63,771 nt of DNA from CAUZFZ01 sp963579025 (GTDB lineage Bacteria; Planctomycetota; Planctomycetia; Planctomycetales; Planctomycetaceae), in NCBI GenBank assembly GCA_963579025.1, contig CAUZFZ010000043.1, forward strand, positions 1 through 63,771, in the 5' to 3' direction. Positions 56,532 through 63,771 of the stretch are shown here, one piece after another; within the stretch, counting starts at the first letter, position 1, and the number at the start of each line of letters is the position of its first letter. The notes beneath the pieces were generated by a model. The model saw only the letters and a program-made list of their open reading frames with translations. It made no database searches and had not been told where the DNA came from. A program made the position numbers and the translations under genes.

Positions 56532-58535
56532 ATGGTTGCCGAGATGCGCGCACTCCCCCTCTGCCATGCGTTTGGCCTGTTCCTGACGTTGTCCGGCTGC
56601 CAGATGCCGCTGTTCGACAACGGCTTCGGAGACTTCTCTCTGCGCGGTGATCGCGGACGTGATGTCGATACGCCCGCACGCAGTGTCGCAGAACGCCAGA
56701 ATCGTGATGCAAACCTGCGGACACCTGGCCCACGGCAGAGACTCGATCCCGCCAGAGTGTCGAGTCTGAATACGTTCCTGCAGCGAGGCAATCTTTCGCT
56801 GAAGAACAACGCTCTTGCCGATGCTCGAATTCAGTTCGAGACGGCACTGCAGATCGATCCGCAGAATGCACACGCACTTCACATGCTGGGTCGCATCGGA
56901 GACCAGGAAGGGCGATTCGAAGATGCCGAGTATCACTACCTGCGAGCGCTGGCTTCCGGTCGGAATGCCAACCTGCTGAGTGACCTGGGGTACTCGTATA
57001 TGCAGCAGGGCAAGTTGGACCGAGCCCGTGAGACTCTGCTGCAAGCCCTCGAAGATCAGCCAGATCATCGCATGGCGATCATCAATCTGGGAGCTGTCTA
57101 CGCATGGTCTGGCGATCAGGAAGGGGCGTTGGCCTGGTTGCGACAGGTCGGAACCCAGGAGCAGGCCGTTGCATCACTGAATGACATTCTGAGAACTCGA
57201 CCACCCGGCGTGGGTAGAGGGACTCAGATTGCTGAACAGCGACCACCGGAGGATCCGAAGCAGGTCGACTTTGAAACAATGAAACAACAAATGGCGGAAC
57301 TTCGCCGGCAGGGGCAAGCCAAACGCCGCCAGAAGGAACTGGGCGAAGAACAGCAGGCACGCCAGCGCATTGACTCAATGCTCAATCAGAGCATTCAACC
57401 CAGTCAGTTCGAACCCGAGCGTCGACGACAGGAGCCAGCGATTCGGCACGCGATTCCACCCGGAATGCGGTCGGGAGGGTCCACAGGTGCAGGCTCGCCA
57501 CCCATGCCAATCGAAATTGGTCCGAACGGGTTTGTTCCCGCCTCCGGCCAGTCAGTTCCGCAATGGCCCCAGAATCATCAATCACAGCCGCCCGCAGCTC
57601 AGCCGTATTACGATGGCAATGGGGGTCCAGCAACAGGGCCGGGCAATAACACCATGCCGGAGCAGTGGCCGCATCGATCTCCACCGTCCAACTCGGCGTT
57701 CGGAACGAACGGGCAGGGGCAACAGTTTCCGCCGAGTGCGGGACCCAACCCAAACTTTCGCGGCGGAGCCACCGGACAACAGTTTCAACCGGTCGGGCAG
57801 GGGGGACAGCAGATGATCCCATCCGGCAATGTACAGTGGCCGCAGGGGCGACCTGGCCAACAGGGCGTCACATCTGGTGGAGTGCAACAGCCTCCTCAGG
57901 ATTATCGGACGTCCGGTAACTGGCCACAGAATCAGCCGGTGCGGACCATTGAACAGACGGCGAACTGGAATGCCGCGGGACAACGAAATCAGGCTGCGAA
58001 CGCCGCCGCTCGGATGGGCATGTCTGCCGGGCCCGGTGGACTGTTCCCTGTCGAATCACAATCAGGGCGCCCCACGCAGCAAAACGTGGCGCCACAGATT
58101 GGACCATCACACAGTAACTACGGTCCGGCATCAGCCCCTGCAGGTCCCACCAGCCAGCAGGATGTGTGGCGGCCTGGCCAGCAGAATTCCGGGTCACAGA
58201 ATCCGGGCCAGCAGGACTTCAATCAGGGCGTCGTGCCTGGCGGTGCTGCTCCGGCTGCCCCGTCGCATATCAACTGGAACCAGATACCACCCAGCCAGAT
58301 CAATCAGGTCCCATCGCCGACATGGAACATGAACAATCAACAGCCCCCACCTCGGCAGGGGCAGTGGTCACAGGCGGCACTTCTCGGTGAGCAATGGCAG
58401 ACAGGATCACTCTCATCGGCAACGAGACATATGCAGACGGCGACGGACAGCTCGCAGTTCGCTCAACCTCGGTATTTCACACCGCCCCCACGCGACGACG
58501 GGCAGCCCAACATGATCAACCTGGGCTCAAGATGA
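56532..58535 (+). CDS. TPR lipoprotein with a disordered tail
   Basis: The protein has 667 residues. The N-terminus LPLCHAFGLFLTLSGC is a lipoprotein signal (lipobox LSGC). TPR repeats follow (about 85-215): GNLSLKNNALADARIQFETA, ALHMLGRIGDQEGRFEDAEY, LSDLGYSYMQQGKLDRARET, AIINLGAVYAWSGDQEGALA. A charged coiled coil (MKQQMAELRRQGQAKRRQKE) leads to about 400 residues rich in Gln, Pro, Gly and Asn, predicted disordered. It is probably an outer-envelope adaptor. The start is uncertain between 56532 and 56544. Confidence 0.75.
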   Translation: MVAEMRALPLCHAFGLFLTLSGCQMPLFDNGFGDFSLRGDRGRDVDTPARSVAERQNRDANLRTPGPRQRLDPARVSSLNTFLQRGNLSLKNNALADARIQFETALQIDPQNAHALHMLGRIGDQEGRFEDAEYHYLRALASGRNANLLSDLGYSYMQQGKLDRARETLLQALEDQPDHRMAIINLGAVYAWSGDQEGALAWLRQVGTQEQAVASLNDILRTRPPGVGRGTQIAEQRPPEDPKQVDFETMKQQMAELRRQGQAKRRQKELGEEQQARQRIDSMLNQSIQPSQFEPERRRQEPAIRHAIPPGMRSGGSTGAGSPPMPIEIGPNGFVPASGQSVPQWPQNHQSQPPAAQPYYDGNGGPATGPGNNTMPEQWPHRSPPSNSAFGTNGQGQQFPPSAGPNPNFRGGATGQQFQPVGQGGQQMIPSGNVQWPQGRPGQQGVTSGGVQQPPQDYRTSGNWPQNQPVRTIEQTANWNAAGQRNQAANAAARMGMSAGPGGLFPVESQSGRPTQQNVAPQIGPSHSNYGPASAPAGPTSQQDVWRPGQQNSGSQNPGQQDFNQGVVPGGAAPAAPSHINWNQIPPSQINQVPSPTWNMNNQQPPPRQGQWSQAALLGEQWQTGSLSSATRHMQTATDSSQFAQPRYFTPPPRDDGQPNMINLGSR

Positions 58536-58542
58536 GCTGTCG

Positions 58543-60120
58543 TCAGCCGGCCAGTAACTGTTGCTCCAGCGAGTCAATCACATCGGTCATGTGCCACTGA
58601 CGACCACCGATGCTCAGCGACGTATCCAGGTGCAGCCAGCCTTCGACTTTCTTTTCGGCGGCCACCACCGTGCTGTGATTGCGTCCGCCGAAGAATGTGC
58701 CGATCTCCTTGTAGGCCGCCTGCGTATGCCGGCGGGCTAGAAACATGGCCAGCATCCGCGGCTGACTGACACTCCGCGTTCGGCGGTTTGATTTCAATTC
58801 GTCCGACTCGACACCGAACAGTCCGCACACGGCCGCTTCGATGTCGTTCAATCGAATCACACGGATGCAGTCGCGTTCCAGATCCGACAGCACCTGGCGA
58901 GCCGTCTGAAGCGACACAGGCTTGCCGGTCATGACGTGCCATGTCTCCAGCGTATTCAAGGCACCTTCAATCTCCCGCACGTTCTGCACGAACCGTCTGG
59001 CCACATACTCAAGGGCCGATTGGTTGATCTTTGCAGATAGCTGTGCCGCCTTGTGCCGCACGATCGCGAGCCGTGTTTCGGCGTCCGGAACTTCCAGGCG
59101 GCAGACCATCCCGCACAGAAATCGCGTCACCAGTTCTTCACTGACTCGCGAATGCAAACGCGGATGCACGTCCGCCGTTACGATGAGTTGCCGGCCGTGG
59201 CTGGTCAGTTGCTCGAACGTGTGCAGAAACTCTTCCTGAATCCCCGGCTTCCCGTCCAGAAAGCTGACGTCGTCGATGATCAGCACATCGACGCCGCGAA
59301 ACCGCTGTCGGAAGCCCGGCAATGCGTGGGTACGCAGTGCATGTGTGAACTGATTGGCAAAGCTCTCACACGTCATGAAGAGCGACTGCAATTCGCCATG
59401 CTGCCGACGGATGTCGCAGTAGATGCCCTCGGCCAGATGCGTCTTACCGGTGCCCACCGGGCCGTGCAGATACAACGGATTAAATCGTTCGCCGGGATGA
59501 TCGCACACGTGTCGTGAAGCGGTTAGAGCCAGTTCATTGCAGTCCCCGGACACGAACTCCTCCAACCGTGCAAACCGTCGGCTGCGAGATGTCTTGCCTT
59601 CAGGGCTGGGAGCGCGTGATGTTGAGCCGCGTTCGTTGTTGCGATTGACCGGCGCTGGCTTGCTTGATCGTTCCTGATCGGGTGTGCGAAGTCCGGCAGT
59701 ATGACCGGCCGCTGATTCGGAACTGCTGGCGAGGGGAGACTCATCCTCGTTGTCCGCGGGCGGCTGTTCGGACGATCCCGCGCTGAGCGTCGTGTCGACA
59801 TCCCAGACGACCTGTTCGACGGTCACTGCCTGTCGAACAGTCTCGGAAACGAGACGGCCAAAGCGGCGTTGCATCCACGACTGCAGGAAGCGGCTGGCCA
59901 CGGCAATTCGCAGGACACCGTCCTGCAGCGAGATAGCAGTCCGGCCTGCAAACCAGTGATGCCAGTTGCGATCCCCAATCGACTCGCGGAGCACATCCTG
60001 GACATCATCATTGCCGAAACCATCTGCCTCTTCAGCCGGCACCGACTCAACGTCGGACCGCTGCGAGGAAGACGCTTCTGCCAATGGCAATGTCATCAAC
60101 GCCAGAGATTCGGGCGGCAT
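58543..60120 (-). CDS. dnaA: Chromosomal replication initiator DnaA
   Basis: The protein has 525 residues. Domain I is followed by a long acidic, Ser-rich domain II (about 120-200). Domain III has the P-loop LHGPVGTGKTHLAEGI, Walker B VDVLIIDDVSFLDGKPGIQE and sensor region LIVTADVHPR. Domain IV carries ARRHTQAAYKEIGTFFGGRN plus HSTVV, the DnaA signature. It initiates replication by opening oriC. The start at 60120 is chosen because AGAGGGG lies 7 bases upstream; an upstream in-frame ATG at 60147 lacks such a site. dnaN, gyrB and rpmH are not adjacent, which is normal for planctomycetes. No convincing DnaA-box cluster was found upstream. Confidence 0.95.
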   Translation of the reverse strand: MPPESLALMTLPLAEASSSQRSDVESVPAEEADGFGNDDVQDVLRESIGDRNWHHWFAGRTAISLQDGVLRIAVASRFLQSWMQRRFGRLVSETVRQAVTVEQVVWDVDTTLSAGSSEQPPADNEDESPLASSSESAAGHTAGLRTPDQERSSKPAPVNRNNERGSTSRAPSPEGKTSRSRRFARLEEFVSGDCNELALTASRHVCDHPGERFNPLYLHGPVGTGKTHLAEGIYCDIRRQHGELQSLFMTCESFANQFTHALRTHALPGFRQRFRGVDVLIIDDVSFLDGKPGIQEEFLHTFEQLTSHGRQLIVTADVHPRLHSRVSEELVTRFLCGMVCRLEVPDAETRLAIVRHKAAQLSAKINQSALEYVARRFVQNVREIEGALNTLETWHVMTGKPVSLQTARQVLSDLERDCIRVIRLNDIEAAVCGLFGVESDELKSNRRTRSVSQPRMLAMFLARRHTQAAYKEIGTFFGGRNHSTVVAAEKKVEGWLHLDTSLSIGGRQWHMTDVIDSLEQQLLAG

Positions 60121-60775
60121 CTTGCAACCCCTCTGCGCGCATCCCATCCATAGTCAGGACTGCTCTGATTGGCACTGCCATCAGAAGCAATCCACAATCC
60201 ATTGCGCCGCCGCGGCCGGTGTGCTCGGTTCGCTCAAATGACTTTGAGGATGTCGGCCTGTTGACTCGAACCGAACACGCACTCCGTTTGCCGGCGCATG
60301 AATCCTGGAACGGATAATGCGTAAAACCAGGGAATACGGCAGACGTCATCGCTTGGTCTGACACGTCCGCAGGCACCACCCTGACAGGACATGTGAAGGA
60401 GAGAAATCTCGCCTTCCGATCGATGCGATCACGAAACCGCGTCACTCACTCAGTGGCGGCGATACTACTCCCGAAGGTCTGTCTGTCAAATCAAAACGAC
60501 GGCCTTTGTTTGACCGGATGGGACACGCCTCGGAAGTCAACTCACCAGACGGAAACTCGTGAGCGAAATTGACAATCATGTGTCCGAGTGATGTGGCCGT
60601 CACATGTCGACAACGTGTCGAGAAGCGCCTCGGGCAGACCATGACCCGCTCGTGGCGGCTCCCTGATTCTTCTGATAGATTGAGTTCTTCGGCAGTGAAA
60701 CGTATCTGCCATGTGCACAAGGCACCGGGGCGGCGATCGCATGCACAGAGACCTACTGGCACCGAGACACGAAGC
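60121..60775. promoter_or_regulatory. Divergent region between dnaA and a TPR gene
   Basis: This is 655 bases upstream of dnaA and of the TPR gene. An imperfect inverted repeat (GTGTGCTCGGTTCG near 60219 and CGAACCGAACACGC near 60274) is the clearest structure. I looked for TTATCCACA-type DnaA boxes and did not see a cluster, so I do not call an origin. There is no gene. Confidence 0.4.
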
Positions 60776-62164
60776 ATGACCGACACAAAGAAACTGGCGT
60801 CTGATTGCTTCAAACGCGGCAACGAAGCGATGGCAAAGGAAAACTGGGATTACGCCATTCAGATGCTCTCCCAGTCCGTCCGCTTTGAACCCGGCAATCT
60901 GCTGTTTCGACAGACGCTGCGCGGTTGCCAGAAGAGAAAGTACGGCGGAAACAAGTCCGGCGCGAAGATGTCCAACATGAAGCTCATGGGGCCGCGTGGA
61001 CGCATTAAAAAATGCCGAATGCAGAAAGACTGGGAGGGAGTCGACAAGGCGGCCGAGGATGGCCTGGCGGTCAACCCGTGGGACGCGCAACTCAATGCGG
61101 ACCTCGGCGAGGCGTGTCGAAGTCTCACGTTCCTGAACATTGCCCTGTTCGCCTACGAACTGGCGGTCGAAGCGGACCCCAGCAGTAAGGGTTACTGGCG
61201 GGCGCTGGCCGAACTGAACGAAGAAAAGGGTGAGTTCCGCCAGGCGACTGGCTGTTGGGAGAAGATCTGCCAGATTGACCCGATGGACGGGGATGCGCGA
61301 AAGCGTTCCCAGCAGGCCGCGACGCGCGAGACCATCAAGAAGTCCGATCTGGAAGGTGCCGACAATACACGTGATGTGGCTCGCGCAGCACGCATCGCGA
61401 AGAAGATTGGCCTGGATCAGGGTGATGGTCAGGCCGATGGACCCGGGCAGTCGGAAGAAGCGGATCTGCAACGCGCCATCCGTAAGGAGCCCGACAATGT
61501 CGACAACTACGTGAAGCTTGGTGAATTCCTGCGGCGCAAGAAAAAGCTGGAAGACGCGCGGGCAATGTTCGAGAAGGCAGTCGAGCTCTCCGGCGGAAAC
61601 ATCGACATTCAGGAACTCGTTGAGGACATCGAGCTGGACATGATGAAGGCCAACCTCGACACGGCCAAAGAAGTGGCGAGGGAGAATTCCGACGACGCTG
61701 ATGCGAAGAAGGCAGTCGGTGCGATCGCGCGAGAGAAGTTGTTACGCGAGACCGAAGTCCTGCGCAATCGCGTGGAACGGTATCCGACGGATCTGAGGCT
61801 CAAGTTTCGTCTCGGCGAATGCTTCATGCAGGACGGCAAGCACGCCCAGGCAATCCCGCTGCTGCAGCAATCGAGTCAAGATACGCGCTTGGAGGTCAAA
61901 GCCCTGGCAAATCTCGGCTACTGCTTTCGCAAAGAGAAGAAGTATTCGCTCGCCAGGCGGCAGTATGAAAAGGCTGTCCAGAAAATCAACATGCATGATG
62001 ACGCGGACCTCTTCAAATCCGTGCGTTACTGGCTGGGTCGATTGTGCGAAGCGTCAGGAGATCAGGAAGCTTCGGAGCAGCACTACAGCGAAGTACTGGC
62101 GGTTGATTACGAATACCGTGACACTCTGCAGCGTCTCGAAGATCTGCAGGAAGGCGGCGGGTAA
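60776..62164 (+). CDS. TPR-repeat protein
   Basis: The protein has 462 residues and is soluble. TPR-like helices are seen: ASDCFKRGNEAMAKENWDYA, ADLGEACRSLTFLNIALFAY, YWRALAELNEEKGEFRQATG, KLGEFLRRKKKLEDARAMFE, ALANLGYCFRKEKKYSLARR and ARLCEASGDQEASEQHYSEV-like units at the end. A basic segment (KRKYGGNKSGAKMSNMKLMG) near residue 55 breaks the first repeat. There is no signal peptide. It precedes the DtxR-type regulator by 65 bases on the same strand. The start at 60776 is the ATG directly before the first repeat; the longer open frame to 60569 lacks homology. Confidence 0.8.
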   Translation: MTDTKKLASDCFKRGNEAMAKENWDYAIQMLSQSVRFEPGNLLFRQTLRGCQKRKYGGNKSGAKMSNMKLMGPRGRIKKCRMQKDWEGVDKAAEDGLAVNPWDAQLNADLGEACRSLTFLNIALFAYELAVEADPSSKGYWRALAELNEEKGEFRQATGCWEKICQIDPMDGDARKRSQQAATRETIKKSDLEGADNTRDVARAARIAKKIGLDQGDGQADGPGQSEEADLQRAIRKEPDNVDNYVKLGEFLRRKKKLEDARAMFEKAVELSGGNIDIQELVEDIELDMMKANLDTAKEVARENSDDADAKKAVGAIAREKLLRETEVLRNRVERYPTDLRLKFRLGECFMQDGKHAQAIPLLQQSSQDTRLEVKALANLGYCFRKEKKYSLARRQYEKAVQKINMHDDADLFKSVRYWLGRLCEASGDQEASEQHYSEVLAVDYEYRDTLQRLEDLQEGGG

Positions 62165-62229
62165 CCGACGAGTTTAGAATCCAGCCACGGAATGCGAAAT
62201 CGCTGCTCGTCTGACGGAGTGTCTGCAGA

Positions 62230-62919
62230 ATGCCAAGTCTTACGGTTGAGAATTACGTCAAAGCGATCCTGCAGAATGAACTGCGCACCGGCAATGTCAG
62301 CGTATCGACTGGTTCGCTCGCGATAGCCCTCGACGTTTCTCCTGGCACAGTCACCAGCATGCTGAAGACGCTGGCGGAAATGGAGCTGGCGAATTACCGC
62401 CCGTACGAAGGCGTCGCGCTGACAGAGTCTGGTCGGCAGGTCGGCATGCGCATGCTTCGCCGTCACCGATTGATCGAGCAGTTTCTTGTTCAGACGCTAA
62501 ACCTGAGCTGGGACCAGGTACATGACGAAGCAGAGAACATGGAGCACGCGGTCAGTGATTTTCTGGTTGACCGAATCGACGAGTTCCTCGGTCGACCGGA
62601 TTACGATCCGCACGGAGATCCGATTCCGTCCCCATCCGGAGAATTGCGTGGAATCACCGAGGACACCATGCCGCTGGCCCGCTGTGACGTCGGCACCGTT
62701 GTCGAATGCACGCGCGTCATGAATCAGGATCCCGAGTTTCTTCGCTTCCTTGGCGACGCGGGTCTGCGTCCCGGTGTCATTGCGCGCATTCACGGTAACG
62801 ACGCTGTCGCCGGCCGAGTTGAGGTTCAAGTCGGGACTCAGCGCACTCAACTGGAACACACTGCGGCCGAGCAGTTGCTGGTTAAACCAGTCACTGCGGG
62901 CGCAGAAGCGGGAGTCTGA
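62230..62919 (+). CDS. DtxR/MntR-family metal-dependent repressor
   Basis: The protein has 229 residues. The N-terminal winged helix is SLTVENYVKAILQNELRTGN followed by VSTGSLAIALDVSPGTVTSM and LKTLAEMELANYRPYEGVAL. The metal-binding and dimer domain has MRMLRRHRLIEQFLVQTLNL and HDEAENMEHAVSDFLVDRID, which hold the His/Glu ligands. A C-terminal FeoA/SH3-like domain follows (about 150-215). It represses metal uptake when Fe or Mn is bound. No feo or mnt genes are in the window. It is followed 2 bases later by ruvX. Confidence 0.9.
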   Translation: MPSLTVENYVKAILQNELRTGNVSVSTGSLAIALDVSPGTVTSMLKTLAEMELANYRPYEGVALTESGRQVGMRMLRRHRLIEQFLVQTLNLSWDQVHDEAENMEHAVSDFLVDRIDEFLGRPDYDPHGDPIPSPSGELRGITEDTMPLARCDVGTVVECTRVMNQDPEFLRFLGDAGLRPGVIARIHGNDAVAGRVEVQVGTQRTQLEHTAAEQLLVKPVTAGAEAGV

Positions 62920-62921
62920 CC

Positions 62922-63422
62922 GTGGACGCTGCTGATGCGGACGAGCGACTCGGTGAAGACAGCGGCGAGTCGATTCCCGACTTCGGAGTTCTACTAGGCA
63001 TAGACTACGGGACGAAACGAGTCGGCGTCGCGATGAGCAACGAAGAGCAGACAATGGCTCTGCCACTGGAGAACTACACACTGCGGACACCGGCTCTCGA
63101 CGCGGAATGGCTGCGACAGCTCGCAAGTGGTTACGGAGCACACGGACTGGTCGTCGGGCTTCCCGTCCACATGAGCGGCGATGAAGGCGGCAAAGCACGC
63201 GAGGCACGCGAATTCGGTCGCTGGGCCGCGGAAGTGACATCGTTGCCCGTTACCTGGTGGGACGAACGGTTCTCTTCAGCCACCGCCGACGTGCGGCTGA
63301 ATCAGTCCGAGACGACGAAGAAACGCCGCGCCAGCCGCCGCGATCAACTGGCCGCCCAAGTCATCCTGCAGGCATTCCTCGACGCCGAGGATCGCACCGC
63401 TCCACCACAGGCGTTCGAGTGA
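62922..63422 (+). CDS. ruvX: Putative Holliday junction resolvase RuvX (YqgF)
   Basis: The protein has 166 residues. The RNase H-like motifs are LLGIDYGTKRVGVAMS (Asp28), LVVGLPVHMSG, VTWWDERFSSATAD (Glu) and RRDQLAAQVILQAFLD (C-terminal Asp). These match the YqgF/RuvX family, involved in pre-16S rRNA 5' processing and possibly junction resolution. It starts with GTG at 62922 just after the repressor stop, so the genes are coupled. The N-terminal 22 residues are an acidic extension. Confidence 0.92.
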   Translation: MDAADADERLGEDSGESIPDFGVLLGIDYGTKRVGVAMSNEEQTMALPLENYTLRTPALDAEWLRQLASGYGAHGLVVGLPVHMSGDEGGKAREAREFGRWAAEVTSLPVTWWDERFSSATADVRLNQSETTKKRRASRRDQLAAQVILQAFLDAEDRTAPPQAFE

Positions 63423-63448
63423 TTAGGCCGAGCAGACCTGGGCACAAC

Positions 63449-63573
63449 CAGGCTCTGTTTGAATACTCGGTTGAGGTCGTAGGACGGGCACTCTTGCCCG
63501 TCCATTTCTCAGAGAATTGCACTGCAGGGACGGGCAGGAGTGCCCATCCTACGGGGATTTCAAGCAGAGCCTG
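63449..63573. repeat. 125-bp nested inverted repeat
   Basis: The outer arms are CAGGCTCTGTTTGAA (63449-63463) and TTCAAGCAGAGCCTG (63559-63573), complementary but for one base. The inner arms begin GTAGGACGGGCACTC (63479 onward) and end GAGTGCCCATCCTAC (to 63552). Each inner arm also contains a smaller palindrome GACGGGCAnnnnTGCCCGTC. The element lies between ruvX and the next gene. Confidence 0.85.
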
Positions 63574-63577
63574 ACTC

Positions 63578-63771
63578 TCAATTCACTTTGATGTCATAGG
63601 CCTGCAGCGTATCCATGTCGCGCAGGAACAGCTTGCCGGCGGCGACAACGGGATGGGCCCATGCCGGGCGTCCGCTGCGCTGCGGCTGACGGAACTGGCC
63701 TTTCTCGGAATAGCCGCGCTGTGAGGCTTCAAACAGCGCCACTGAGCCGTTTTCGCCGCGCAGGTAGATAT
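63578..63771 (-). CDS. C-terminus of a PQQ-like beta-propeller protein (partial)
   Basis: The minus-strand frame enters from the right edge as IYLRGENGSVALFEASQRGY, then SEKGQFRQPQRSGRPAWAHP, then VVAAGKLFLRDMDTLQAYDI and ends KVN at a TGA. The sequence SGRPAWAHPVVAAGKLFLRD is the last blade of the PQQ-like (BamB-type) outer-membrane/secreted propellers common in planctomycetes. Only 64 residues are in the window; the start is outside. Confidence 0.8.
   Translation of the reverse strand, partial: IYLRGENGSVALFEASQRGYSEKGQFRQPQRSGRPAWAHPVVAAGKLFLRDMDTLQAYDIKVN

Noticed and set aside
60121..60775. Possible replication origin upstream of dnaA
   Set aside because: No DnaA-box cluster or AT-rich unwinding segment was seen, and dnaN is absent.

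Overview
The window looks like chromosomal DNA of a planctomycete (phylum Planctomycetota, probably order Planctomycetales). The evidence is the set of family types: DUF1559 prepilin-like protein, DUF1501 protein, two DUF1080 proteins, a giant DUF4175 protein, a YdjY-domain protein, DUF6288, several PQQ-propeller and TPR proteins, an ECF-HTH/kinase remnant, and a dnaA gene away from dnaN. Genes are sparse, many have signal peptides or lipoboxes, and operons are short. Assignment below phylum is inference.

Left part (1-8.5 kb). The edge holds a transposase fragment abutting a decayed HTH/Ser-Thr kinase gene with two in-frame stops and an apparent deletion of the kinase N-lobe. Next comes a minus-strand pair resembling type VI secretion membrane proteins: a DotU/TssL-like protein, and a TssM/IcmF-like protein that lacks the periplasmic half and has a degenerate P-loop. 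Divergent from it is a 1654-residue membrane-anchored protein with a caspase-like His-Cys domain. No T6SS sheath, baseplate, Hcp, VgrG or ClpV gene is visible. This is the best candidate for an undescribed system.

8.6-20.5 kb. A tRNA-Lys(CTT) is followed by small decaying hypothetical genes, then a plus-strand cluster: YdjY protein, a three-domain alpha/beta-hydrolase/SGNH/pseudo-SGNH fusion, a DUF6288 protein and a second SGNH esterase. The last two share a C-terminal module. The cluster probably acts on acylated carbohydrates outside the cytoplasm.

20.7-25 kb is a graveyard of mobile DNA: a truncated tyrosine recombinase running into a serine-recombinase fragment, the 3' part of a group II intron, and zinc-ribbon transposase-like tails. 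Embedded in it are a hypothetical 171-aa gene and a RelA/SpoT-domain alarmone synthetase-like gene.

25-45.6 kb holds the 2264-aa DUF4175 protein, a lipoprotein/DUF1559 pair, carA, a PHP-type CehA/McbA-like metallohydrolase, an XRE regulator abutting an MFS transporter, a zincin-like protein with an SHD1-like tail, two divergent DUF1080 proteins, a Cys- and Pro-rich lipoprotein, and an ammonium transporter with an acidic N-terminal extension.

46-63.8 kb holds DUF1501, a 1582-aa PQQ-propeller protein, an alpha/beta hydrolase, an aldo/keto reductase flanked by inverted repeats, an HTH-receiver regulator, a TPR lipoprotein, dnaA, a TPR protein followed by a DtxR/MntR-type regulator and ruvX, a 125-bp nested inverted repeat, and the 3' end of another PQQ-type gene running off the right edge.

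All functional calls come from reading motifs by eye. No database search was run.
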